A stretch of DNA of 19,696 bases, from NCBI GenBank assembly GCA_030152105.1, contig JASLIH010000027.1, positions 1 through 19,696 on the forward strand, written 5' to 3'. The stretch comes from Actinomycetes bacterium. Lineage in GTDB: Bacteria > Actinomycetota > CALGFH01. A program made the translations under genes and the position numbers. The notes below the pieces were generated by a model, which was not told the origin of the DNA, did no database searches, and saw only the letters and a list, made by a program, of their open reading frames with translations. Below are positions 7,881 through 14,384 of the stretch, piece after piece. Numbering within the stretch: the first letter of the stretch is position 1; each line of letters opens with the position of its first letter.

Positions 7881-8109
7881 TTGAGTCGTACCTCCTGTTC
7901 GGAGTCGTGGCCCGCCGCCCACCGCGGTCGAGGACCCTGGAATCGGGCGCGGCATCGTGACCGGGGGGCCATTGCCGCGCTGCACGGAACCCCTACTGGC
8001 GCACCTCCCACCTGTCGGCCTCGGGGGTGAGCAGAGATGCCGAAGACCGGCAAGCCATTTTGCGGCCGAATCGTACCCTCAGCGCCAGAGACCCATCATA
8101 AGAATTTTC
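7881..8109 (-). promoter_or_regulatory. Upstream region of the peptide import operon, with a possible -10 box
   Basis: These 229 bases separate the SCO1664-type gene from the first binding-protein gene and contain no credible ORF. On the minus strand TATGAT (8100-8095) matches five of six bases of a -10 consensus just after the upstream stop codon, but no good -35 is seen. If used, it gives a leader of about 200 bases. Within it TGCCG and CGGCA (8039-8053) form a 5-bp stem with a 5-base loop. AGGAGG for the binding-protein gene is near 7891-7896. No known riboswitch was recognised. Confidence 0.3.
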
Positions 8110-8937
8110 TCAGACCAGCGGCCATGGGTAGGCACGCCCGCCTCGGGGAGCTGGCAGGCGGCCAGTCCTGACGAGCGTCCGAGCCCGTCTGGCCATGGCG
8201 GCCACCTCGGCCCGGTCGAGCAGCTCGCCGAGGCTCGCCCCCAGCGGCCCGTCGGCCGCCTCGGTGGCCAGCGCCTCCAGGTCGGCCAGGACCGACGCCT
8301 CCAGCTCGGTCCCGGCCAGGTCCCAGAGCACGGTGCGGAGCTTGGCCTGGACGTGGAAGCAGAGCCCGTGGTCGATCGCCCAGACATGGCCGTCCTGGCC
8401 GGCCAGGCAGTGGCCGCCCTTGCGGTCGGCGTTGTTGGTGACCACGTCGAAGGCGGCGATCCGGGGCAGGGCCGGATGGCCGTCGGCCAGCAGCTCGAAC
8501 GCGGTGACCTCGGGGTCGGCGTCGACGTACAGCTGGACCGAGCCGACCCCGAGGGGGCCGTCGCGGGCCAGGGTCGGCGGGACCAGCCGCCAGCCGAGCT
8601 GCTCGGAGACCAGGTAGGCGGCGACCTCGCGCCGGTACAGGGTCCCGTCGGGGAAGTCCCAGAGCGGCCGCTCGCCCCGGGCCGGCTTGTAGACGGCCAG
8701 CCCCTCCAGCCCCTCGTGGGTCACCTTGGCCAGCACGGTCGTGTTCGAGGCCCAGGGGATGCGCCCCAGGAGCTCCAGCTCGCCCTCGGCCAGGAACGCC
8801 CGGGCCCGCTCCTGCGAGACCACCGCACGGTCGTGCTGCCTGGCCGCGTCGGCGTCTGGACCGGGACCGGCGTCGGGAGGGCGGCCTCGACCTCGGCCAG
8901 AGAGGCCTCGGTCGGGGTCGTGGGCTCCGGTGCTCAC
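8110..8937 (-). CDS. SCO1664-family protein (PI3/4-kinase-like pattern), function unknown
   Basis: This 275-residue protein belongs to an actinobacterial family of unknown function (SCO1664, TIGR03843 as I recall). About 45 hydrophilic, variable residues precede the conserved core: FLAEGELELLGRIPWASNTT, LAVYKPARGERPLWDFPDG, EVAAYLVSEQLGW, FDVVTNNADRKGGHCL and VWAIDHGLCFH. Lys84 in VYKP, the N-N-A-D-R-K segment (168-173) and Asp189 in D-H-G resemble the ATP lysine, catalytic loop and DFG-like Asp of phosphatidylinositol-kinase-fold enzymes. That is inference from pattern, not shown activity. The GTG at 8937 overlaps the DUF3090 stop (GTGA); a later GTG near residue 39 would remove most of the variable N-terminus. 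It is the third gene of a tightly coupled trio. Confidence 0.85.
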   Translation of the reverse strand: MSTGAHDPDRGLSGRGRGRPPDAGPGPDADAARQHDRAVVSQERARAFLAEGELELLGRIPWASNTTVLAKVTHEGLEGLAVYKPARGERPLWDFPDGTLYRREVAAYLVSEQLGWRLVPPTLARDGPLGVGSVQLYVDADPEVTAFELLADGHPALPRIAAFDVVTNNADRKGGHCLAGQDGHVWAIDHGLCFHVQAKLRTVLWDLAGTELEASVLADLEALATEAADGPLGASLGELLDRAEVAAMARRARTLVRTGRLPAPRGGRAYPWPLV

Positions 8938-9485
8938 GTCGCGCTGGGGCGGTGGCCGTTCTGGGCCGGGCAGATGTGGCCGGTGGGGTCGAGCGGGTTG
9001 CCGCACAGGGGACAGGTCGGGCGGCCCCTGGCCACCACCTGGGAGCCGTGGCGGGCCAGGACCCGCAGCTGGGCCCGGGTCACGAACAGGCGCACGGTGA
9101 GCGGGTCGGCCAGCTCGAGCAGCTCCTCGTCGTCCTCGTCCTCGCCGGCCTGGAGCTCGGTGGCCACGATCACCACCCGGTCCCGCTCGGCGTCGTAGCT
9201 GAGCGACAGCTGCCCGACCCGGAAGTCGGGCTCCAGCGGCGGGGCCAGGTCGAGCTGGCCGGTCTCGGCCGCGGCCGCCTCGCCCGGGTCCTCGGGCCGG
9301 TCGGCGGCCAGCTCGGGCAGCCAGGTCTGGAGGCTCTCGGCCAGCCGCCGCACCTGCTCCTTCTCCACCAGCAGGGTCACCTGGTCGGCCCCGGAGGCGG
9401 CCTGGAGGTAGAAGGTGCGCTGGCCGGGCTCGCCGACCGCGTCGGCGGTCAGCCGGGTCACCGGGTCGAGGTCACGGCTCGGCAC
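8934..9485 (-). CDS. DUF3090 family protein
   Basis: This 183-residue protein belongs to an actinobacteria-restricted family without known function (DUF3090; TIGR03847 as I recall). The N-terminus has the family opening around LDPVTRLTADAVGEPGQRTF, then YLQAASGADQVTLLVEKEQV. The middle holds FRVGQLSLSYDAERDRVVIV, then an acidic patch (GEDEDDEELLE). The C-terminus has CPLCGNPLDPTGHICP, a compact three-Cys/one-His cluster that may bind zinc. The GTG at 9485 overlaps the phosphatase gene by 14 bases and has GGGGAGG about six bases upstream; it also matches the family start. It sits between the phosphatase and SCO1664-type genes, overlapping both, so the three products are probably made together. 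Confidence 0.9.
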   Translation of the reverse strand: MPSRDLDPVTRLTADAVGEPGQRTFYLQAASGADQVTLLVEKEQVRRLAESLQTWLPELAADRPEDPGEAAAAETGQLDLAPPLEPDFRVGQLSLSYDAERDRVVIVATELQAGEDEDDEELLELADPLTVRLFVTRAQLRVLARHGSQVVARGRPTCPLCGNPLDPTGHICPAQNGHRPSAT

Positions 9486-10131
9486 CGGCCGCCTCCCCTC
9501 GCTTCCGGCGCCGGGGCCTCCGGGCCGGGGCCAGGTCGCCGTTGCCCCCGATGTCGTTCAGCCGCACCAGGTACGGCACCGGCCCGAAGGCGATCGCGGT
9601 CACACTGGCCGGGCTGACCACCACCCGCTGGAACAGGTCCAGGTGCATGCCCAGGTAGTGGCAGACCAGCGCCTTGATGACGTCGGCGTGGCTGCACACG
9701 GCCACGGTCCGCCGGGGATGGGCCCCCCGCAGCCGCTCGACCGCCAGCACCGCCCTGGCCTGCATCTCGAACAGCGACTCGCCCTCGGGGAACCGCGCCG
9801 CCGACGGGGTCGCCTGGACCACCTTCCAGAGCGGTTCCCGGCCCAGCTCCTTGAGCGTCCGCCCCGTCCAGGCCCCGTAGCGGACCTCGCCGACATCCTC
9901 CAGAGTCTGGACCTCCAGCCCCTTGGCCTCGGCCACTGCCGCCGCCGTCTCCTGGCACCGCTCCAGCGGGCTGGCGTAGAGCGCGTCCACCGGCACCGGG
10001 CCCAGCCGCTCGGCCAGCCCCTTGGCCTGCCGCTGCCCCTCCTCCGAGAGGTGCAGCCCGGGCATCCATCCCGACAGCCGCGCCCCGGTGTGGTCGGTCA
10101 CCGCATGTCGTACCAGTAGCAGAAGTCGCAT
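9472..10131 (-). CDS. Histidine phosphatase family protein, MSMEG_4193 type
   Basis: This 219-residue protein is from the phosphoglycerate-mutase-like superfamily, whose members hydrolyse or transfer phosphate through a phosphohistidine. Catalytic residues are in place: Arg8-His9 in LVRHAVTDHTG, Arg58 in ASPLERCQET, Glu82 in VGEVRYGAWTG and His148 in VCSHADVIKAL. The usual RHG is RHA here. The overall sequence matches the MSMEG_4193 subfamily (TIGR03848 as I recall), which travels with the DUF3090 and SCO1664 genes. The C-terminus ends in a basic tail (ARRPRRRKRG). The substrate of the subfamily is not known to me. The ATG at 10131 has no clear Shine-Dalgarno but follows a TAGAAT box by six bases, suggesting a leaderless message that begins the trio. 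Confidence 0.92.
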   Translation of the reverse strand: MRLLLLVRHAVTDHTGARLSGWMPGLHLSEEGQRQAKGLAERLGPVPVDALYASPLERCQETAAAVAEAKGLEVQTLEDVGEVRYGAWTGRTLKELGREPLWKVVQATPSAARFPEGESLFEMQARAVLAVERLRGAHPRRTVAVCSHADVIKALVCHYLGMHLDLFQRVVVSPASVTAIAFGPVPYLVRLNDIGGNGDLAPARRPRRRKRGEAAGAEP

Positions 10132-10137
10132 CCCGCC

Positions 10138-10143
10138 ATTCTA
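10138..10143 (-). promoter_or_regulatory. -10 box for a leaderless phosphatase-trio transcript
   Basis: On the minus strand TAGAAT matches TATAAT at five of six positions and is followed by GGCGGG and then the ATG at 10131. This is the classical spacing for transcription starting at the start codon. No -35 hexamer was recognised at 16-19 bases. Confidence 0.5.
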
Positions 10144-10176
10144 CGGAGCAACCCGGCCAGCGCTCCCCCGACCGGT

Positions 10177-10332
10177 CTAGGGCTTACGGGCGACCCCGCC
10201 GTAGGCGCAGACGCTGCGCGGGTCCTGCCCGGAGCCGGGATCGGGCCGCCAGGTGGCCATCGGCACCAGGCCGGGCTCGACCAGCTTCAGGCCGGCGAAG
10301 AACGGCTCAGTGTCGGCGAGGGTCAGGCGGCC
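10177..10332 (-). pseudogene. C-terminal remnant of a SAM-dependent methyltransferase (DUF574 / Methyltransf_19)
   Basis: About 50 in-frame codons ending at TAG (10179-10177) read LTLADTEPFFAGLKLVEPGL, then VPMATWRPDPGSGQDP, then VCAYGGVARKP. This matches my memory of the C-terminus of the actinobacterial DUF574 SAM methyltransferases (about 265 residues): the 'FF.GLELVEPGLVP...WRP' helix-strand and the closing 'YGGVARKP'. The SAM-binding Rossmann part is absent; upstream, in another frame, is the small gene at 10323-10553. There is no start codon or binding site of its own, so it is most likely a deletion remnant. The upstream limit is approximate. Confidence 0.6.
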
Positions 10333-10553
10333 TGGCCCGACTTGGAGGCGGCGGCGGGGACGTGGGGGGCCTCGGTGGGGACCGGGCCGGGAACGACCCG
10401 GCTCAGGTCGGCGGCCGGCTCGACGAACCGGGCCGGGCGCCATCCGGCTGGGACGGGGCGGCTGCCGCGGAAGCGGGCGGCGGCGGCTCGGAGGCCGGCG
10501 GCCCGCTCGTTGGCCAGCTGGCCCATGACGTCCGGGTGGGCGGTGGGGAACAT
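10323..10553 (-). CDS. Small hypothetical protein (76 aa)
   Basis: This short ORF begins MFPTAHPDVMGQLANERAAG and continues with an Arg/Ala-rich amphipathic helix (LRAAAARFRG), then a Pro/Val-rich tail. The ATG at 10553-10551 has a good ribosome binding site (AAGGAG, six bases upstream), the main argument that it is real. The opening resembles many tiny actinobacterial proteins of the 'HPD....LA.ER' kind with no assigned function. The last third may be junk from the deletion that truncated the methyltransferase behind it, since its stop lies at the junction. A longer in-frame start at 10631 has no binding site. Confidence 0.5.
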   Translation of the reverse strand: MFPTAHPDVMGQLANERAAGLRAAAARFRGSRPVPAGWRPARFVEPAADLSRVVPGPVPTEAPHVPAAASKSGQAA

Positions 10554-10636
10554 GGGCTGCTCCTTGGATCGGAGGGTCGTTTCTGTCACCCCCATGATCC
10601 GTTCCTGAGGTAGGGTCCCCGCATCGGGCAACCGCC

Positions 10637-10665
10637 TTATCCCGAGGGCTTGGCCTGCCTATATT
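10637..10665 (+). promoter_or_regulatory. Possible mobA promoter
   Basis: TATATT (10660-10665) matches five of six -10 positions. A weak -35-like TTATCC (10637-10642) lies 17 bases upstream. Predicted transcription would start near 10672, leaving a short leader containing AGGGGG, the mobA ribosome binding site. Confidence 0.4.
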
Positions 10666-10694
10666 GGCTGCTCAGAGGGCAAAAGGGGGCCTAG

Positions 10695-11279
10695 ATGGCG
10701 GCAGCCGCGGTGCTCGCCGGCGGGGCCAGCCGGCGGATGGGCCGTGACAAGGCGACCTTGCGTGTCGGCGGGGTCGAGCTGGTCTCCCTGGTCCTGGCCG
10801 CGGCCGCCCAGGTGGCCGACCCGGTGGTGCTGGTCGCCCCCGAGGGCCACCCGGCCCGGCGGGTGGCCGCCCCGGCCGTGGCCGACCCGGGGCTGGGGCC
10901 GCTGGCCGCCCTGGCCGCCGCGCTGGACGCCCTCGAGGCCGAGCACGTGCTGGTCCTGGCCGCCGACCACCCTGGACTGCGGGTGCCCCTGCTGGCCCAC
11001 CTGGTCGCCCTGGCCGGCGAGGCCGACGCGGTGGCCTGCCGGCGCGGCCCTCGCCTTGAGCCGCTGGTCGCGGTCTACCGGCGGGCCCCGGCCCTTGCCG
11101 CCGCCCGGTCCCGACTGGCCGGCCCGCCCGGCGGCCACTCCCTGTCCGGCCTGCTGGCCGGCCTGCGCACCCTGGTCGTGGAGGAGCCGGACTGGCGCCG
11201 CATCGACCCCGACGGCCGCTCCTTCGCCGACCTCGACGACCCGGCCGACCTGGCCGCCTGGGACCCGGGCCCGCGCTAG
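10695..11279 (+). CDS. mobA: Molybdenum cofactor guanylyltransferase MobA
   Basis: This 194-residue nucleotidyltransferase transfers GMP from GTP to molybdopterin-molybdenum, giving the guanine dinucleotide cofactor in the cytoplasm. The N-terminus AAAVLAGGASRRMGRDKATL carries the family signature for nucleotide and metal binding. DPGLGPLAALAAAL corresponds to the guanine-contacting loop, and the metal-ligand Asp is in LAADHPGL (family usually D-M-P or D-T-P). RRGPRLEPLVAVYRR and FADLDDPADLAAW are the usual C-terminal landmarks. The ATG follows AGGGGG. A DUF6457 gene lies 39 bases downstream, a frequent partner. The related CofC and MobA-like enzymes are less likely given the SRRMGRDKA motif. 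Confidence 0.88.
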   Translation: MAAAAVLAGGASRRMGRDKATLRVGGVELVSLVLAAAAQVADPVVLVAPEGHPARRVAAPAVADPGLGPLAALAAALDALEAEHVLVLAADHPGLRVPLLAHLVALAGEADAVACRRGPRLEPLVAVYRRAPALAAARSRLAGPPGGHSLSGLLAGLRTLVVEEPDWRRIDPDGRSFADLDDPADLAAWDPGPR

Positions 11280-11318
11280 GGTGCACCGCGGAGACGTCAC
11301 GCGACCGGAGGGTGCGCC

Positions 11319-11570
11319 ATGGACCAGTCGAACGAGCTCGAGGAGTTCCTGGAGCGGGTCCGCTCCCTGCTCGGGCCGAACCCGCCGGCGGTCGCCGCCG
11401 GCGAGGTCGAGGCCATCCTCGAGCTGGCCCGGGTGGCCGCCCACACCTCGGAGCGGCGGGCCGCTCCGGTGACCACCTACCTGGCCGGCCTGGTCCTGGG
11501 CGGGGCCGCCCCCGAGGCCCGCGAGGCGTTCATCGACGACCTGGTGGTCAAGCTGGAGGTCGGGCGCTAG
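11319..11570 (+). CDS. DUF6457 domain protein, MobA partner
   Basis: This 83-residue, mostly helical acidic protein begins MDQSNELEEFLERVRSLLG and has the family core ILELARVAAHTSERRAAPVT, then TYLAGLVLGG. This matches DUF6457, which in actinobacteria lies beside mobA or is fused to its C-terminus. A helper role in molybdenum-cofactor work is inferred from that association. The ATG has a strong ribosome binding site (GGAGGG, about six bases upstream). The stop codon interlocks with that of the convergent PHP hydrolase gene. Confidence 0.85.
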   Translation: MDQSNELEEFLERVRSLLGPNPPAVAAGEVEAILELARVAAHTSERRAAPVTTYLAGLVLGGAAPEAREAFIDDLVVKLEVGR

Positions 11571-12994
11571 GCCCCGGCGGGCCCGAGCAGCACCGGGTTG
11601 GTGAGGGCGACCATGGCCCCGGGCGATCGCTCAGCGGCCGGGGGGCGCCGGACCTCGGCCCGGACCCAGGCCCCGGGGCCGGCGATGGTCGTCCACTCGA
11701 CCGTCCCGGTGTCGCCGGCGCCCAGGCCGGCCTCCAGCACCGGGCCGTCGGCCCGGCACAGCCGGGCCAGGCAGCCGGGCGCACCCTGCACCTCCAGCCG
11801 GACCGCGACCCGCCGGCCGGCGGGCACGGCCAGGCGCTCCCCGATCCCGGCCGAGCGGCCCTCGGCCGTCGCCTCCAGGCGCAGGCCGACCGCTGCCGAC
11901 CCGGCGACCCAGCACCGCCCCCCGGCCAGGCCGTCCAGGATCGACCGCCGGTCCAGCCCGTCGGCCAGCACGACGTTGTGGGGCAGGCCGACCCGGTCGT
12001 CGCCGCGGTGGGCGTCGCTGCCGCCCACCGCGGGCAGGAACCGGCCGGCGGCGGGCCCGGCGGCCAGCATCCGGTCCCAGGTCCCGAGGGCGGCCTCGTC
12101 ATCGGGGGTCCAGGGGCCGTTCCAGACCTCGACCGCGTCCAGGCCCTGGTAGCCGAACCCCCAGCCGCAGCCGGGGAACGGGCAGAACGGGTGGGCGGCG
12201 ACGGCCAGCCCGCCCCGGTCGTGCAGGCCGGCCAGGGCCCGGCCGAGCCCGCCGTCGGCGGCCCGGTGGCGCCAGTCGACCACCGCCCCCGGCCCCAGGC
12301 CGATGGCCAGCCAGTGGCCGTCGCGGGTGGTGACCTCCTGGCCGTCGAGCACGAGCAGGTCGGGGCCGGCGTGGCGTCCCCAGCCCAGGTTGGCGCTGGA
12401 GGTGTTGTGCTCGGTGGAGGCGACGAAGTCCAGCCCGGCCGCCCGGGCCGCCGCGGCCAGCTCGGCCGGGGTGCGGCGGCCGTCGGAGTGGACCGTGTGC
12501 AGGTGCAGGTCCCCCCGGTACCAGCCGCGGCCCCGGCCGGCCGCCCGCTCGGGCGCCGGGTCGGGGACGAAGGCCGGCCCGGGCGGCCCCTCGCCGAGGG
12601 TCACCTCGACCTCCCAGCGCAGGCCCTGGGGGGCGACGGTGTAGGGGCCGAGCACGACCCGCCAGGTCCCCGGCCCGATCGGGCCGGGCAGGTAGCCGGG
12701 GGTGGCGGCCGACCGGCTGATCGCGAACTGGTCCCGGGCCCCGCCCGACCATCCCCGGAACCCGGCCATGGCCGGCCCGCCGGGGGACTCCTCCGGCCCC
12801 GCGCCCCGCTCGTCGAACACGCCGATGTCCAGGACATTGCCCGGCACCCCGGGCGGGGTCGGGGGCCGGTCGTAGCGGTAGCGGACGGCCAGCTCGCCCA
12901 CCCCGCCGGGCACCTCCACCGGGAGGTAGACCCAGTCGGGCCCGCCGGGCCGGATGGTCCCCTGGAAGCGGCGCCGCCGCGGGAGCCGGGCCAC
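11567..12994 (-). CDS. CehA/McbA family PHP-domain metallohydrolase
   Basis: This 475-residue protein has an N-terminal beta-sandwich (about 1-150) and a C-terminal PHP metal-dependent hydrolase domain. The sandwich shows the family run FRGWSGGARDQFAIS, ATPGYLPGPIGPGTWRVVLG. Metal ligands are His164 and His166 in GDLHLHTVHSDG, Glu195-His196 in STEHNTSS, His268 in VAAHPF, and Asp327 and His329 in GSDAHR. Named relatives hydrolyse carbaryl (CehA, McbA), but most members have unknown natural substrates, probably small esters or phosphoesters. The GTG at 12994 is the only start that keeps the full sandwich; it has no clear ribosome binding site, and a tail-like reading frame ends six bases before it. 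No signal peptide is seen. Confidence 0.9.
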   Translation of the reverse strand: MARLPRRRRFQGTIRPGGPDWVYLPVEVPGGVGELAVRYRYDRPPTPPGVPGNVLDIGVFDERGAGPEESPGGPAMAGFRGWSGGARDQFAISRSAATPGYLPGPIGPGTWRVVLGPYTVAPQGLRWEVEVTLGEGPPGPAFVPDPAPERAAGRGRGWYRGDLHLHTVHSDGRRTPAELAAAARAAGLDFVASTEHNTSSANLGWGRHAGPDLLVLDGQEVTTRDGHWLAIGLGPGAVVDWRHRAADGGLGRALAGLHDRGGLAVAAHPFCPFPGCGWGFGYQGLDAVEVWNGPWTPDDEAALGTWDRMLAAGPAAGRFLPAVGGSDAHRGDDRVGLPHNVVLADGLDRRSILDGLAGGRCWVAGSAAVGLRLEATAEGRSAGIGERLAVPAGRRVAVRLEVQGAPGCLARLCRADGPVLEAGLGAGDTGTVEWTTIAGPGAWVRAEVRRPPAAERSPGAMVALTNPVLLGPAGA

Positions 12995-13066
12995 CCGCGC
13001 TAGACGCCGAGCCGCTTGCGGATCTCGGCCGGGACCTCGGCCGCCGGCTGGCCGGATGCGAGCAAC

Positions 13067-13471
13067 CTAGAGCGACCACCGCAGCTCGTAGGCGACCTCG
13101 GGGTCGCCTTGCTTGGCGGCGTAGCCGCCTTCGCCCGTCAGGCCGGCCAGGTCGCCGGTGGCGGTCCCCTCGACCACCGTCCAGGAGGTCCTGGCGACGC
13201 CGTTGTCGAACCCGCCGTCGAGCCGGACCACGAAGCTGCCAGCGCGGCCGCCCAGCGACCCGGTGAACCGCTCGTAGCCGGTGTAGCTGGCGTCGGCCTG
13301 GTTGTAGGCCATCAGCAGCCCGGCCGTGCCCTCGCCGTCGAGCTCGCCGCTGTAGGTGGTGACGACACGGGCGTGGGTGAGCTTGGGGGCCCCTTCGGCC
13401 TCGGCGTAGGGTTGCTCGTCCCAGTCCTTGATCGTGAACGTCCCGGTCGCCCTGCTGGTCGTGTCTGCCAT
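13067..13471 (-). CDS. DUF3224 domain-containing protein
   Basis: This 134-residue protein has the DUF3224 pattern from end to end: ATGTFTIKDWDEQPYAE, KLTHARVVTTYSGELDGEG, YTGYERFTGSLGGRAGSFVV, SWTVVEGTATGDLAGLTGEG and a final YELRWSL. The family is a small beta-barrel of the allene-oxide-cyclase-like kind, with no established enzymatic role to my knowledge. The ATG at 13471 has an almost perfect anti-16S match (GGAGGTGATC) upstream; a longer reading to 13645 would run over the divergent regulator gene. It is transcribed away from the AraC-type regulator, with 103 bases between the starts, so control by that regulator is plausible. Confidence 0.9.
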   Translation of the reverse strand: MADTTSRATGTFTIKDWDEQPYAEAEGAPKLTHARVVTTYSGELDGEGTAGLLMAYNQADASYTGYERFTGSLGGRAGSFVVRLDGGFDNGVARTSWTVVEGTATGDLAGLTGEGGYAAKQGDPEVAYELRWSL

Positions 13472-13521
13472 TGTCTCGATCACCTCCGCGACCAGTGTCG
13501 CCCAGACGATGCTGGGAAGGC

Positions 13522-13529
13522 TTGTACAA
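13522..13529. promoter_or_regulatory. 8-bp palindrome in the DUF3224/AraC divergent region
   Basis: TTGTACAA is a perfect palindrome and one of the few AT-containing words in the divergent spacer (13472-13574). It is a candidate operator for the AraC-type regulator or part of a promoter; the match is short and could be chance. Confidence 0.3.
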
Positions 13530-13574
13530 ACGCGACGGCGCCGGCCGCCGCCCGAGCGGGGGAGATCGACGCTG

Positions 13575-14384
13575 ATGGGAGCGGTCGAGGAGGGGCCGAG
13601 GGGCGTGCTCGGCCTGCGCGCCGGGCAGCGGAGCTTCGAGGTCACCCGCAGTCGGCCCGGCGCGGGCCTGGCCGAGCTGGTCGAGCACTACTGGACGGTC
13701 CGCTGGGACCTCACCGGCCGTGACCCCCACACCCAGCACACCCTGCCCCACCCGTCGGTGCACCTGGTCGCCGAGCGGGACCGGTCGGGGATCATGGGCG
13801 TGCTCACCGGCCGCTTCACCCGCGAGCTGGAGGGCCAGGGCCGGGCCTTCGGGATCAAGTTCCGCCCGGCCGGCTTCCACCCGTTCCTCGGCGCGCCCGT
13901 CTCCACCCTGACCGACCGCCGGGCCCCGGTGGCCGAGGTGTTCGGCCCGGCCGGCGACGACCTGGTCGCCGACCTCCTGGCCGCCCCCGGCGACCCGGAG
14001 CTGGCCGCCACCGCCGAGGCGTTCCTCCTGGCCCGCCTCCCCGACCCCGACCCGGACGTCGCCACCGTCAACCAGGTGGTCGACCAGGTCATGGCCGACC
14101 GCGAGATCACCCAGGTCAAGCACCTCACCGACCGCACCGGCATCGGCATCCGCCGGCTCCAGCGGCTGTTCGCCACCTACACCGGCGTCACCCCGAAGTG
14201 GGTCATCCAGCGCTCCCGCCTCCACGAGGCGGTCGAGCGCCTCGACCAGGGCGACCAGGTCGACCTGGGGTTCCTCGCCCGCGACCTCGGCTACTTCGAC
14301 CAGGCCCACTTCGCCCGCGACTTCCGCTCCGCCGTCGGCCGCCCCCCGACCGCCTACGCCAACCCCGCCACGGACCAGCCCTGA
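13575..14384 (+). CDS. AraC-family transcriptional regulator with DUF6597-type N-terminal domain
   Basis: This 269-residue protein has a C-terminal AraC DNA-binding domain (about 165-260). The two helix-turn-helix units lie in QVKHLTDRTGIGIRRLQRLF and VDLGFLARDLGYFDQAHFAR, joined by YTGVTPKWVIQRSRLHEAVE and ending in FRSAVGRPPTAYA. The N-terminal part shows LAELVEHYWTVRWDL, HPSVHLVAE, GVLTGRFTRELEGQGRAFGI and KFRPAGFHPFL, the DUF6597 sensory domain common in actinobacterial AraC proteins; the ligand is unknown. The ATG at 13575 follows GGGGGAGAT by about nine bases; a longer frame from 13428 would start inside the divergent DUF3224 gene. It likely regulates DUF3224 and itself. Confidence 0.9.
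   Translation: MGAVEEGPRGVLGLRAGQRSFEVTRSRPGAGLAELVEHYWTVRWDLTGRDPHTQHTLPHPSVHLVAERDRSGIMGVLTGRFTRELEGQGRAFGIKFRPAGFHPFLGAPVSTLTDRRAPVAEVFGPAGDDLVADLLAAPGDPELAATAEAFLLARLPDPDPDVATVNQVVDQVMADREITQVKHLTDRTGIGIRRLQRLFATYTGVTPKWVIQRSRLHEAVERLDQGDQVDLGFLARDLGYFDQAHFARDFRSAVGRPPTAYANPATDQP

Noticed and set aside
4905..8030. 1041-codon open frame on the plus strand, antisense to the import operon
   Set aside because: It is antisense to four well-identified genes. Its translation is a low-complexity mix of Gly, Val, His, Gln, Arg and Asp with no recognisable domain, as expected of a mirror frame in GC-biased DNA.
8039..8053. TGCCG/CGGCA hairpin as a terminator after the SCO1664-type gene
   Set aside because: The stem is only five pairs, lies 57-71 bases after the stop and has no T-tract; not enough for a terminator call.
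11312..13003. 563-codon plus-strand frame opposite the PHP hydrolase
   Set aside because: The opposite strand encodes an intact metal-site PHP protein; this frame is low-complexity and begins inside the DUF6457 ribosome binding region.
12099..14309. 736-codon minus-strand frame spanning the PHP hydrolase, DUF3224 and the AraC gene
   Set aside because: It crosses three genes with clear family matches in other frames and reads as Arg/Pro/Gly/Ala-rich noise.
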